57,652 nucleotides of DNA, from the NCBI GenBank assembly GCA_008373165.1, contig RQOU01000055.1, positions 1-57,652 of the forward strand. Direction: 5' to 3'. Positions 26,278 to 35,335 of the stretch are shown piece after piece; positions within the stretch are counted from its first letter, which is position 1; every line of letters starts with the position of its first letter. A program made the translations under genes and the position numbers. Source of the DNA: SAR202 cluster bacterium (GTDB lineage: Bacteria; Chloroflexota; Dehalococcoidia; Lucifugimonadales; Lucifugimonadaceae). Under the pieces are notes generated by a model that saw only the letters and a program-made list of their open reading frames with translations, was not told the DNA's origin and searched no databases.

Positions 26278-26724
26278 TTGAATTCACTAGTTAACTTGCT
26301 AATTGAGTTGTTATCGGTCCAGTTTGTCAAGGTTCGAGGCAGGAGCATGGAACCTTCGATTATCGAAGGGTCGTGGGTGATTTCGTTCAGGTTGGGATTT
26401 AGGCGGAGAGTCCCTTCGAGGTTCGACGTGGTACGTTTTGAAGATCCTCAGGTGCCTGGACACTGGATCTTGAAACGCATCGTTGGCTTACCTGGTGAAG
26501 AAGTCTTGTTGAAAGATGGAGAATTATTTATCGGCGGAAGGGCAATTTCTGATACTAATGCCCATTATGCACAAGCTCCATCTGACAAATTCGGATGGTG
26601 GCCTAGTAGTGATGAGTACGTCGTGCTCGGCGATAACCGATTGTTTTCGACTGATAGTCGAAAGTTTGGACCGATAAAGCGTTCGGCGATTCGTGGACGC
26701 GTGAAAATCAACCAGGGCGCATAG
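26278..26724 (+). CDS. sodX: S26-family peptidase, probable NiSOD maturation protease
   Basis: A 148-aa S26 (signal-peptidase-like) serine peptidase. The catalytic Ser lies in GRSMEPS (Ser23), the general-base Lys in ILKRIVGLPGE (Lys66), and the family signature GDNRLFSTDSRKFGPI is complete. In actinobacteria and cyanobacteria a small S26 peptidase next to sodN removes the NiSOD propeptide, and the divergent layout here supports the same job. Only one weak N-terminal hydrophobic stretch is seen, so it may be cytosolic or loosely membrane-bound. The start is a TTG. Other in-frame TTGs at 26296 and 26308 are possible, since all lie before the catalytic Ser. Confidence 0.88.
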   Translation: MNSLVNLLIELLSVQFVKVRGRSMEPSIIEGSWVISFRLGFRRRVPSRFDVVRFEDPQVPGHWILKRIVGLPGEEVLLKDGELFIGGRAISDTNAHYAQAPSDKFGWWPSSDEYVVLGDNRLFSTDSRKFGPIKRSAIRGRVKINQGA

Positions 26725-26766
26725 CTTTACGGTATCCAAATCACTTGCAGAGTTTTTGTTGTTAAA

Positions 26767-27747
26767 TCAACCCCTGGATAGGATCTTGGCAGCTTGTATT
26801 GCACTGTATGTAATGATCAGATCCGCACCAGCGCGTTTGATGGAAGTTAGGATTTCCATCATCGATCGCTCTTGGTCTAACCACCCGGCTTGCCCAGCGG
26901 CGGCAACCATCGAGTATTCACCGCTGACGTTGTAAGCTGCTATCGGCGTGTCGAACTGCAATGATGCCTCCTTGATAACGTCGAGGTACGCCAGTGCTGG
27001 TTTTACCATTACGAGGTCTGCTCCCTCTTCGATATCGGCAGCGATTTCCCGCATCGCTTCTCGACCTTGTGTGGGCGCCATTTGGTAGCTGTTCCTGTCG
27101 CCGAATCTAGGGGAGGACTCTGCTGCGATGCGGAATGGACCGTAGAATGCAGATGCGTATTTGGCGGAATATCCCATGATCGGAATATTGCAGAAGTTAT
27201 TTTCATCTAGACCTGATCGAATGGCAGCGACCTGTCCGTCCATCATCGCTGAAGGGGCCACCATATCCGCCCCAGCTCGAGCGTGAGAAATGGCAGTTTT
27301 TGCAAGTAGCGGGAGCGTGGCTTTATTATCAACGTCCTCTCCATCGAGGACACCACAATGACCGTGATCGGTGTACTCGCATAGGCAAACATCTGTAATC
27401 ACGTATGTACCTGGTGATGCTTTCTTTATGGCAGAGACCGCTTGTTGTACGGCTTCATCTTGTGAACTAGAACTAGAACCGGTTGAGTCCTTGTGTTTCG
27501 GTATTCCGAATAACAGAACCGATTTCACTCCGAACTCTTTTGCTTTCAAGGTCTCTTCCACCGCGATATCTACCGACATCTGGTTTATGCCAGGCATGGG
27601 TTCTATAGGTGTTTTTACACCTGTTCCGTTGACGACGAACATCGGGTATATGAACTCGGAAGCTGAAAGGCGGTTTTCCTTGAGCATCTCGCGCAACGTC
27701 GGGTTGCGACGTAATCGTTTGAGGTTAGCGTACTGATCGTTTGTCAT
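26767..27747 (-). CDS. hemB: Delta-aminolevulinic acid dehydratase (porphobilinogen synthase)
   Basis: The 326-aa enzyme condenses two 5-aminolevulinate molecules to porphobilinogen. The active-site lysines lie in YSAKYASAFYGPFR and the signature MVKPALAYLDVI. DVCLCEYTDHGHCG carries the three cysteines of the Zn-binding form, so this is a zinc-type rather than a magnesium-only enzyme. GADMVAPSAMMDGQ is also typical. It is the last gene of the cysG-hemC-cobA/hemD-hemB operon, 13 bases after the fusion gene. Confidence 0.95.
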   Translation of the reverse strand: MTNDQYANLKRLRRNPTLREMLKENRLSASEFIYPMFVVNGTGVKTPIEPMPGINQMSVDIAVEETLKAKEFGVKSVLLFGIPKHKDSTGSSSSSQDEAVQQAVSAIKKASPGTYVITDVCLCEYTDHGHCGVLDGEDVDNKATLPLLAKTAISHARAGADMVAPSAMMDGQVAAIRSGLDENNFCNIPIMGYSAKYASAFYGPFRIAAESSPRFGDRNSYQMAPTQGREAMREIAADIEEGADLVMVKPALAYLDVIKEASLQFDTPIAAYNVSGEYSMVAAAGQAGWLDQERSMMEILTSIKRAGADLIITYSAIQAAKILSRG

Positions 27748-27760
27748 GTGGATTTCAGTT

Positions 27761-29275
27761 TCATTCGAGATGTTTAGTGATTGCTTTCACTATACCGTCA
27801 GTTGACTGTTCCTCGGCCTGCAGGTCTACATTTACGCCTAGTTCCCTGGCAGTTTCCGAGGTGATGGGACCAATTATGACCGTTTTGCTGGTGTTAATGA
27901 GATCAGGATTCCCGCCCATTAGATCAACTAGGTTTTTGACTGTTGAGGAACTGGTGAACGTGGTGAAATCTACACCTTCTTCGTAGGCTTTTGTGGCGAG
28001 TTCGCCGGTATCGCCTGGTGATTCCGTTGAATACGCGGTCACTTCGTCTACGGTTGAGCCCATGTGACGAAGGCCTTTTGCCAGCGTTTCACGTCCAATT
28101 TCTGATCGTGGGAACAGCACGTTTTTGGGTGTTGGTTCTTCTTTTGTTAGTGAATTTACAAGCTCGCTAGCAAGGTATCGTGAGGGCATTAAATCGGCCG
28201 TGATGCCTAGCTCGGAAAGAGCTTTCGCAGTAGAAGGTCCGTTTACGGCGAATTTCATATGTGCGAATACCCGGGAGTCTATTCCGAGATCAATCATTCG
28301 GTCGGCAACACCTCGAACAGCGTTCGAACTCGTGAGTACCATCCAGTCATATTTCGCAATATTTTCAAGAGCTTTGTCTAAGGGTTTCGTATTACGCAGA
28401 GGAACGATTCTAATGCTTGGGTATTCAAGCACGTCTGCACCAAGATCCTCTAATTTTTTTACGAGCTTGCTTGCTTGTGAACGTGCCCTGGTAACAAGAA
28501 TTCTTCTGCCGAACAGGGGTTTAGTGTCGAACCATGCCATTGCTTCCCGTAAGCCGGTGACCTCCCCGATAACAAGGGCAACCGGGGGACCCATGTCGAG
28601 TTGTGCGCCCATCTCGGCAATCTTGCTTATGGGCCCTGTGACGACGCGTTGCCTGACAGTGGTACCCCATTGGATCAATGCAGCAGGGCGTTCACCTGGA
28701 ACTCCTCGGATAGAAAGCGCAGCCACGATATCGTTCAGGTTATTCCATGCCATTACGAAAACGAGCGTACCCGGCATGGCGGCTAACGCGTCCCAGTTGA
28801 TTGTTGAATCGGGTTTCTGAGGATCTTCGCTGCCCGTAACGATAGTCAGGGATGTTGCCATACCGCGCTGGGTGGCTGGAATCCCGGCGTAGGCAGGTGC
28901 TGCGATAGTCGAAGAAATTCCGGGAACCACTTCCCACTGGATCCCCGCTTCAACGAGGTGCAATGCTTCCTCACCACCGCGCCCGAATACGAAGGGATCA
29001 CCGCCCTTGAGTCGGCAAACGGTCTTTCCTTTTGATGCAAGATCAACCAGTAAGTTGTTGATCTGGTCTTGTGTCATCCGGTGGTTCTCAGGGCTTTTTC
29101 CAACGTCATACATCTTGGCGCTGGTACTGGCTTCTAGTAGGAGGCGTGGAGATGCAAGGCGATCAAAGACGATAGCGTCCGCAGTGCGAAGAATTTTAAG
29201 GCCCTTTACTGTGATCAGTGATGGGTCACCTGGGCCAGCACCCACCAAATAAACTTTGCCTGTGTTGCTTTGCAT
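27761..29275 (-). CDS. cobA-hemD: Uroporphyrinogen-III C-methyltransferase / uroporphyrinogen-III synthase fusion
   Basis: A 504-aa fusion of two enzymes. Residues about 1-240 are CobA/SUMT (VYLVGAGPGDPSLITVKGL, RLKGGDPFVFGRGGEE, GMATSLTIVTGSE), which adds methyl groups to uroporphyrinogen III to give precorrin-2. Residues about 250-500 are HemD (GRRILVTRARSQASKL, DWMVLTSSNAVRGV, DFTTFTSSSTVKNL), which cyclises hydroxymethylbilane to uroporphyrinogen III. This fusion is known from Firmicutes, Chloroflexi and others. The stop of the upstream gene hemC lies three bases before its ATG. Confidence 0.94.
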   Translation of the reverse strand: MQSNTGKVYLVGAGPGDPSLITVKGLKILRTADAIVFDRLASPRLLLEASTSAKMYDVGKSPENHRMTQDQINNLLVDLASKGKTVCRLKGGDPFVFGRGGEEALHLVEAGIQWEVVPGISSTIAAPAYAGIPATQRGMATSLTIVTGSEDPQKPDSTINWDALAAMPGTLVFVMAWNNLNDIVAALSIRGVPGERPAALIQWGTTVRQRVVTGPISKIAEMGAQLDMGPPVALVIGEVTGLREAMAWFDTKPLFGRRILVTRARSQASKLVKKLEDLGADVLEYPSIRIVPLRNTKPLDKALENIAKYDWMVLTSSNAVRGVADRMIDLGIDSRVFAHMKFAVNGPSTAKALSELGITADLMPSRYLASELVNSLTKEEPTPKNVLFPRSEIGRETLAKGLRHMGSTVDEVTAYSTESPGDTGELATKAYEEGVDFTTFTSSSTVKNLVDLMGGNPDLINTSKTVIIGPITSETARELGVNVDLQAEEQSTDGIVKAITKHLE

Positions 29276-29278
29276 GGA

Positions 29279-30214
29279 TTAAACAGGGTCTTCTGATAAA
29301 AGCTGTCGTACACCTTGCGCTACAAACGATTCCCCAAGGCTTACCCCGATATTTGCTGCATCAGAAGCCATTCCCGTAACCTGTTCCCGTAGGACAGTTG
29401 ATGCGTCTTGGGTGGAGGCGAACGCGGATATCTCGATCTGCTGTTTCGTTATCTTTGCATGTGCGGAAACGGAAGAGGAGCAGCCTCCGCCGATAACTTG
29501 CAGGAAGGCACGTTCGGCAGTGATCGCTTGACGCGTTTCTATATGATCGATTTTTGCGGCTAGATTCGTCGTGAAGTTATCATCCGCCCGGGTTTCGACC
29601 GCTAGTGCTCCCTGTCCGACCGCCGCGACGAACTTCATGCAAGATAGGTGCTGGCTGATCTGGTCTTGTAGTCCTAGTCGATTTAGCCCAGCGGTTGCCA
29701 ATATCACCGCATCAGGACCATCGGTTTGGCGTAGTTTTTCAAGCCGCGTTTCAACATTGCCTCGCACTGGTTCAACGGTGAGATCTGGGCGCATGCTTTT
29801 TACCAGGGCTTGCCGACGAATACTACCAGTGGCTATTCTCGAGCCTGCGGGGAGATCTTCAAGCGGGATCCCTTTACGGCTGATCAGGGCGTCACGTGGG
29901 TCCTCACGCTCTGGTACGGCCGCGATAACTAGCTCGCTAGTAATTGATGAAGGCATATCCTTCAGGCTATGGACAGCTATGTCTATCCGATTATCTAGCA
30001 GAGCAGCCTCTAGCTCTCGAACGAACACCCCTACCTTGAGAGGCATCTGGGTTTTCCATCGGTCATGATCTCCGGTTGTTTTGATCGTCACTATTTCGAA
30101 GTCAATACTCGGGTTGGCTTGACTAAGAGCATCGATCACGTGACCGGTTTGTGTCAGTGCGAGGTTACTGCCACGGGTTCCAACTTTGATTGGCCGGTCG
30201 TTTTGATTGGTCAT
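29279..30214 (-). CDS. hemC: Hydroxymethylbilane synthase (porphobilinogen deaminase)
   Basis: A 311-aa HemC that polymerises four porphobilinogens. IKVGTRGSNLALTQT at the N-terminus, HSLKDMPS, ATGSIRRQALVKSMRPDL and RGNVETRLEKL are the active-site blocks. The dipyrromethane cofactor cysteine lies in VIGGGCSSSVSAHA. It sits between the cysG-type gene and the cobA-hemD fusion in one operon. Confidence 0.95.
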   Translation of the reverse strand: MTNQNDRPIKVGTRGSNLALTQTGHVIDALSQANPSIDFEIVTIKTTGDHDRWKTQMPLKVGVFVRELEAALLDNRIDIAVHSLKDMPSSITSELVIAAVPEREDPRDALISRKGIPLEDLPAGSRIATGSIRRQALVKSMRPDLTVEPVRGNVETRLEKLRQTDGPDAVILATAGLNRLGLQDQISQHLSCMKFVAAVGQGALAVETRADDNFTTNLAAKIDHIETRQAITAERAFLQVIGGGCSSSVSAHAKITKQQIEISAFASTQDASTVLREQVTGMASDAANIGVSLGESFVAQGVRQLLSEDPV

Positions 30215-30247
30215 TTAATACCTATGAGAATACCTGATTATAAATCC

Positions 30248-30916
30248 TTAGATTTGGTTGGATGCATCGTGTGCTTCCAATGCCTCGACTAGCATAGAAC
30301 GAGCTTTGTCCGGATCTCCATTTTCGAAAACCTCGAGAATCTGGTCCGTTATTGACTGGGCCCATTCGTTCGGGGTGACCTTTAGCTGACGGGCACGTTG
30401 TTCGATTCGAACATCGGTTAACAGTGGTCCCATTTCGGCCCAACGGAGGCATTGGCAGTTATTTACGTCACTCATGCGCTCCCTCAACCGTCGGGCCAAT
30501 GCAGGACTGGTCCCAGCAGTTGATATTGCTACGGTTACATCGTTTCTTTGAACCAGTGCAGGGGCGATCCATGTACACAGAGGCGTTACATCCATGACGT
30601 TTAACAGGATGTTCCGCTCCTTTGCTTCCTTGGAAATGGCATTGTTGGTTTCTTGGGAGGAGGTGTCGGCGACTATTGCGACCCACGCTCCTTCCAAATC
30701 CCCATGTTCGTATTTCCTGTTGATCCATTCTATTTCGCCTGCGCTTGCCATTTTGTGCAACGTGGGCGAAATTTCGTTTTCTGGGCTGAACAGTTTTACT
30801 ATTGCGCCGCATTCAAGAAGGTACTTTACTTTACGTTCACCTTCATGCTGATCACCACCAAAGACTATTCCTAGTCGTTCCTGTACATCTAGATATATAC
30901 CGTAATAACGTGGCAC
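30248..30916 (-). CDS. Precorrin-2 dehydrogenase / sirohydrochlorin ferrochelatase-type protein (CysG N-domain)
   Basis: A 222-aa Met8/CysG-N/SirC-type protein that would oxidise precorrin-2 to sirohydrochlorin with NAD+ and might insert iron. The nucleotide site reads GIVFGGDQHEGERKVKYLL, followed by VAIVADTSSQETNNAISKEAK and VTVAISTAGTSPALARRLRE, all characteristic. GGAGGG six bases before a GTG start fixes the N-terminus. It leads the operon where many bacteria have hemA, and together with CobA gives the branch to siroheme or cobalamin. A 251-base gap without a clear promoter separates it from hpnE. Confidence 0.88.
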   Translation of the reverse strand: MPRYYGIYLDVQERLGIVFGGDQHEGERKVKYLLECGAIVKLFSPENEISPTLHKMASAGEIEWINRKYEHGDLEGAWVAIVADTSSQETNNAISKEAKERNILLNVMDVTPLCTWIAPALVQRNDVTVAISTAGTSPALARRLRERMSDVNNCQCLRWAEMGPLLTDVRIEQRARQLKVTPNEWAQSITDQILEVFENGDPDKARSMLVEALEAHDASNQI

Positions 30917-31167
30917 AGAGCCCTCCGTTGCAGTTTGAGTGATCGGCCGAGTTGAGAAGTCGGAAAAATGTGTTGCCTGACAGCGTTCGCCTATTGAGTG
31001 TACTCGTGATACTGGACACCTGAGTGTGGACCGTATTCGATGGACGTTCGACCCTGTGATGGATTTTAGTTGACCTCGATAGCTAGCGATTTATCATTCC
31101 GATACGATCCTCTGATGTTTTTAAGTGATAACCAAATAAATAATAAAGTCTGTTCATTATGTGGTTA

Positions 31168-32517
31168 TCACCGGTTGGCTATATCTTCGGCCACGCAATC
31201 AGCGGCCAGATTGCCGCTGCGGACGGCAGATTCCATTGTTGAAGGCCAGCCTGTATCGGTCCAATCACCTGCTAGATAAAAACCGGGCACTGGAGTCTTT
31301 TGGGGCAATCGTGATGCTAGTGAGCCTACTGACACTCGGAATGTAGCTTCTAGCATTTTTACAACCGTGAAACGCGTAATGATGGCAGTTCTAGCCTGCG
31401 GGAATGTACGGGCCATTTCAGCGGTGAAAATTTCTTTTAACTCCTCTTTGGATCGATCTTGCCATTCCCATGCTCCGCTTAACGAGATGACTATGTGTTG
31501 GGCACCACTGTCATCTCTGGATTTCAAGAGAGTATCGTTGAATACCCATTGAAGAGGGCTGTCGAGTATTGCCATATATTTTTCGCTTAATACTGGTCGG
31601 TCGTACCAGATATGGATGGCAACTATCGGCGCTGTTTGGACGGACTCTGCCGGTTTGAAAAAATCATGTTGAATATCAGCGGAGTGTTCTAGCAAAGAGG
31701 TCATGTCGGAAGCTGGCATTGCAGATATGACTGCATTGCCTTTAACTAATTCACCATCTTGGTTCCTAACGCCTGTTACCTGACCCGATTCCATATGAAG
31801 ACTTGTTGCGCTGAAACCAGTTTTGATTGCTCCTCCTGCTGTTTCGATAAGATTTTGAGCCCTTTCTCCTACAAGGGAAGAAAGTCCTATCAACGGGAAG
31901 CCGATCGCCGCGTTTTTGATTGGCCCCAAAAACGCTACTTTGAACAGTGAAATGCCCGTATAAGCACTGACGCAATTAATATTGTCGTTGAGTGATGGGA
32001 GAATAATTAGGTTCCAGAAGTTTTTGATTGTATCTTCATTTTGATGATGCACTTTTAACCAATCATAGAAAGTAACCTGGTCATATCGAATATCTAAGTT
32101 AGTTCGTTTAATGCTGAGTAAACCCCAGAGAATTCGGATCTTGTCAGTTATCCCGATATGCCTGTAGCCAATCAACATTGATAAATTTGAAAGTGCCGAC
32201 GGTAGTTTGCGCCCTCGTAGCCAACTAATTTGATCTTGTTTAACTACCGGGAAGCGCACTCGATCATCTAACGTCACCTGGTCATCTACACCTATATCAG
32301 CGATGTACTTTTGGAACTGTTTACAGGCACCTACGAACACGTGTTGGCCGTTATCGATCTCGATGCCAGTTTCCCGGTCTATAAATGAATAAGCCCGCCC
32401 GCCCAGAAAAGGTCGTTTTTCCAAAACGATCGGCTTTAAACCACGTTGAATAAGTCGTACAGCCGAGGCCAGTCCGGCTATACCTCCACCAAGCACGATC
32501 ACAGTTCTTGTTGGCAT
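31168..32517 (-). CDS. hpnE: Squalene-associated FAD-dependent desaturase
   Basis: A 449-aa flavoprotein amine-oxidase-fold enzyme. The dinucleotide motif VIVLGGGIAGLASAVRLIQRG starts the protein, then LEKRPFLGGRAYSF and NGQHVFVGA. The C-terminal FAD block is YLAGDWTDTGWPSTMESAVRSG, which is nearly diagnostic for HpnE. In the HpnC-HpnD-HpnE route it reduces hydroxysqualene to squalene. It follows hpnD by three bases. Confidence 0.93.
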   Translation of the reverse strand: MPTRTVIVLGGGIAGLASAVRLIQRGLKPIVLEKRPFLGGRAYSFIDRETGIEIDNGQHVFVGACKQFQKYIADIGVDDQVTLDDRVRFPVVKQDQISWLRGRKLPSALSNLSMLIGYRHIGITDKIRILWGLLSIKRTNLDIRYDQVTFYDWLKVHHQNEDTIKNFWNLIILPSLNDNINCVSAYTGISLFKVAFLGPIKNAAIGFPLIGLSSLVGERAQNLIETAGGAIKTGFSATSLHMESGQVTGVRNQDGELVKGNAVISAMPASDMTSLLEHSADIQHDFFKPAESVQTAPIVAIHIWYDRPVLSEKYMAILDSPLQWVFNDTLLKSRDDSGAQHIVISLSGAWEWQDRSKEELKEIFTAEMARTFPQARTAIITRFTVVKMLEATFRVSVGSLASRLPQKTPVPGFYLAGDWTDTGWPSTMESAVRSGNLAADCVAEDIANR

Positions 32518-32520
32518 TTC

Positions 32521-33405
32521 TTAAACGAACCTGATGCCGCGGCTGCGCAGCCACACCCCTGAAATAAGTAATAGTTTTTGGAATCTCGACAGCCCGGTTC
32601 GGTGATTAAGAACGTCGTATTTGTTTTTCTCTATTTTGCTAAGCAGGTGCTCGTATACATTTGTCATTATTTCGGGACATGATCGAGACTGTTTATCTAA
32701 TAGCGGAAATAAACGCATGCCTGATTGGAGATATTGACGCGCTCGCTCGACTTGGAATTTCATGAACCTGGTGAATTCGGGAGTTACTTTTTTACTGCGA
32801 ATGTCTTCGATGGAAACGCCGTATTCTGCAAGTTCATTAGCTGGTAGGTAGACACGTCCGATTTCAAGATCTTCGGTAATGTCTCGAAGAATATTCGTTA
32901 GTTGTAACGCTATTCCAAGGTCTACGGCATAATCCACAGCGCGTTTGTCGTCGTACCCAAACACTTCGATGAGGGCTAAGCCAGTGGCGCTTGCAACTCT
33001 TTTACAATATTTTTTTAGATCATCGAATGTTTCGTAGGTTGCGCCGTCCAGATCCATTTGGCACCCATCCACCACATCAAGAAGGTGTTGTACGTTGATC
33101 GGATACTTATTCAGTGTGTGCCCAAGGGCAAGCCACATGTCTCCAACACCTCTTCCAGCATATGCCTCGGCCAATTTTGTCTTTAGCGAATTCAATGCTT
33201 CGCCAGCTTGGTCACCAAGTTCACCGTTGTCAACGATGTCGTCCGCCATCCTGCAGAACGAATATCCAGCGTAAACGGCTTTTCTTTTATCTGGAGGTAG
33301 CGTCACAAACGCGTAATAAAAATTAGATGAAGCGGCTTTGGTCGATTCCGCTACGACTTTGTATGCTCTCGAGATCTGTTCAGGGGTCGCGGTAATTGTT
33401 GGCAT
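32521..33405 (-). CDS. hpnD: Presqualene diphosphate synthase
   Basis: A 294-aa trans-prenyltransferase of the squalene/phytoene synthase family. The two Asp-rich motifs are present: CRMADDIVD and ALQLTNILRDITEDLEIGRVYLP. The position between hpnC and hpnE identifies it as HpnD, which joins two farnesyl diphosphates into presqualene diphosphate. Only five bases separate it from hpnC. Confidence 0.93.
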   Translation of the reverse strand: MPTITATPEQISRAYKVVAESTKAASSNFYYAFVTLPPDKRKAVYAGYSFCRMADDIVDNGELGDQAGEALNSLKTKLAEAYAGRGVGDMWLALGHTLNKYPINVQHLLDVVDGCQMDLDGATYETFDDLKKYCKRVASATGLALIEVFGYDDKRAVDYAVDLGIALQLTNILRDITEDLEIGRVYLPANELAEYGVSIEDIRSKKVTPEFTRFMKFQVERARQYLQSGMRLFPLLDKQSRSCPEIMTNVYEHLLSKIEKNKYDVLNHRTGLSRFQKLLLISGVWLRSRGIRFV

Positions 33406-33410
33406 GTTAG

Positions 33411-34388
33411 TTAAGTATGCCTTGCAACAGACTTGAAGGCACTCTCTGGTACTAGGCTAATTCCAAGTTTAGAGCGAATCCAAGTCGAAGCTAGAATTTT
33501 CGCTTTTTCGTAACCCGATACTGTTGGGCGCGAACTTAGTACGTCGAAACCTTTACGTTCAATCTGTTGCAGGATTGATAGGCCGCCGCGTGTAAAAAGA
33601 GCGAAATCGGAACGGGTCGATGGATCAAGAAATTGAATTAAGCTGTACCCATCTACAAAAAATTGGCGCGTTCTATCTACCTCAAATCTCATCAATGCTC
33701 TGAAGCTGTCATCTATTTTTCCTATAGCTAACTTGTGCTCAGATATACCGAATCGTTGCATATCTTCGATTGGAATATATATGCGGCCAATTTTTAGGTC
33801 CCTAGTAACGTCTTGCCAGAAATTTGCAAGCTGCAGGGCCGTGCATGTGAGATCCGCCAGTCTTTGGAGTTTTTTATCCTTGATACCACATAAATAAAGT
33901 ATCAGGTGCCCGACAGGGTTTGCCGAGTATGTACAGTATTCGAGTAGGTCGTCGAACGTTTCAGTACGTGTTGTTTTTTGGTCCCGGCGATTAGCTTCTA
34001 TTAACATTTTGAACGGTACGGCAGGAATGTTGAATAACCGTATTGTTTGGGCTAGGGCTATGAAATAAGGGTGTGTGGGTCCTTTGGAATTGTCAGAATT
34101 TAGATAACAGGCATCTAGTTGTTCTTCCCATAGATCTAGTAGCGCTAGTCTGTCACCTTCCGCCATATCGCCTAGGTCGTCTACGCACCGGGAGAACGCG
34201 TAAATAGAGTAGAAGTGGGGGCGGAGCTTTTTTGGGATCATTTTCGATCCGACAGTGAAATTCTCGTAGTGGGACTTGGCCAGTTGTTTACACGCGCTGA
34301 ATGTTGCCTCTAAATAGCCGGGGTCACTGGGTCCGATTTCGATAGTGGGAGTCGGAAGCTCACTAACTGATTTGGCTGACCGGTTCAT
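33411..34388 (-). CDS. hpnC: Hydroxysqualene synthase (squalene synthase HpnC)
   Basis: A 325-aa paralogue of HpnD. Asp-rich motifs are SRCVDDLGD and LQLANFWQDVTRDLKIGRIYIP, and the N-terminal KSHYENFTVGSKMIPKKLRPHFYSIYAF is HpnC-like in parts. It converts presqualene diphosphate to hydroxysqualene. It begins 41 bases after yjbQ, so yjbQ-hpnC-hpnD-hpnE may share a transcript. No squalene-hopene cyclase is in the window. Confidence 0.92.
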   Translation of the reverse strand: MNRSAKSVSELPTPTIEIGPSDPGYLEATFSACKQLAKSHYENFTVGSKMIPKKLRPHFYSIYAFSRCVDDLGDMAEGDRLALLDLWEEQLDACYLNSDNSKGPTHPYFIALAQTIRLFNIPAVPFKMLIEANRRDQKTTRTETFDDLLEYCTYSANPVGHLILYLCGIKDKKLQRLADLTCTALQLANFWQDVTRDLKIGRIYIPIEDMQRFGISEHKLAIGKIDDSFRALMRFEVDRTRQFFVDGYSLIQFLDPSTRSDFALFTRGGLSILQQIERKGFDVLSSRPTVSGYEKAKILASTWIRSKLGISLVPESAFKSVARHT

Positions 34389-34429
34389 GTCCGCAGAATT
34401 GTAGCGCCTACTTCATTCCCTTGGATGGG

Positions 34430-34972
34430 TTACAGCCCCATTACCTGCACCGCAACTTGGCGAGGTTTTGGCTCGTCTAGTTCAACCAAGAAAATTCGTT
34501 GGAATTCGCCTAGTGTAAGGTTTCCAGCAATGATGGGTAAGATTTCAGACGTGCCTAGAATTATGTGCTGGCAGTGTGCGTGCCCATTTGGGCACTCATT
34601 TGGTCGCATGCTCACTGTCCGCAGCTCGAAATCATTGTGACCGTAGTATGCATCTTTGGGTGCACATCGTTCCAGAAAATGTTCTATGTCTTTAAGTAGG
34701 AGCGGTTCGTTTTCGTTAATTATTACCGAAAAGGTTGTATGCGTACTGAATATGGTGATTTGCCCGTTGCTAACCTCTGATTCAGTTACGAGTTGACGAG
34801 CAGTTTCAGTGAAATCAATTAGTTCTGGGGCGTCGGTTGATTCGACTTGAACAATTTTACTAAAAACCTTGTAGGTAGCACCCGTCGATAATTCGTTGGG
34901 AAACGAGCCGTTTAACACGCTTACTCGTCCGGCTTCAGCAGCCGACATCTGACGTGTTTTGTCCGAGTGCAA
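34430..34972 (-). CDS. yjbQ: YjbQ / UPF0047 family protein
   Basis: A 180-aa UPF0047 protein, a family reported to have weak thiamine-phosphate-synthase-like activity but still without a firm physiological role. HTTFSVIINENEPLLLKDIEHFLE, YYGHNDFELRT, NGHAHCQHIILGTSEILPI and LVELDEPKPRQVAVQVMG cover the family's conserved His-rich site in parts. GGGGGAG six bases before a TTG start supports the longer N-terminus, about 40 residues longer than typical members. The leader contains a strong hairpin. Confidence 0.9.
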   Translation of the reverse strand: MHSDKTRQMSAAEAGRVSVLNGSFPNELSTGATYKVFSKIVQVESTDAPELIDFTETARQLVTESEVSNGQITIFSTHTTFSVIINENEPLLLKDIEHFLERCAPKDAYYGHNDFELRTVSMRPNECPNGHAHCQHIILGTSEILPIIAGNLTLGEFQRIFLVELDEPKPRQVAVQVMGL

Positions 34973-35335
34973 ACCTACTCCCCCTGAGAATATAGAACTC
35001 AGTGAAGCAATTGGTTATTAGCTTCACTGTGGCCGAGTGTTTCAATTGCGCTAATTAAATCATCGACAGGTTATGTTACCTATGTTACTTCAAAATTCAC
35101 TAATGGGCGTTCATTTGCGCTGTAATTTACTTTTATATTTGCATTGCATTTTTAACCCAATGAGCAAACGGGATATCAATTCCTAAATCGTGAATTTTTT
35201 GTGGCTGATGTTTTGCAGGTGTTATTTCACATGCGTTGGCTGTTTTATATAGTTGGCGGAATAATCGTTTGCTTTAAACGAGATCTTTCTGATTGTTCGG
35301 GTTTGTAACTGGATGGATATATTGCTTACTTGTTA
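34973..35335. other. AT-rich 363-base intergenic region upstream of yjbQ
   Basis: No ORF with a credible ribosome site and no tRNA or known riboswitch pattern was seen. The region holds the yjbQ ribosome site, a 9-bp hairpin (listed separately) and otherwise AT-rich sequence with no convincing promoter. Confidence 0.5.
35000..35029 (-). promoter_or_regulatory. Nine-bp hairpin in the yjbQ leader
   Basis: CAGTGAAGC and GCTTCACTG are perfect complements around a 12-base loop. On the minus strand a second, smaller pair (CTGAG and CTCAG) joins the hairpin's 3' arm to the edge of the GGGGGAG ribosome site of yjbQ. The two structures share CTGAG and exclude each other, which is a layout seen in attenuator or translational-switch leaders. 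This is structural inference only. Confidence 0.4.

Noticed and set aside
28125-28820. 231-aa plus-strand ORF antisense to the CobA-HemD fusion
   Set aside because: It is the long antisense shadow of a clearly real gene and has no family features or ribosome site of its own.
29571-30068. 165-aa plus-strand ORF antisense to hemC
   Set aside because: Shadow of hemC; composition rich in Ser/Arg as expected for an antisense frame.
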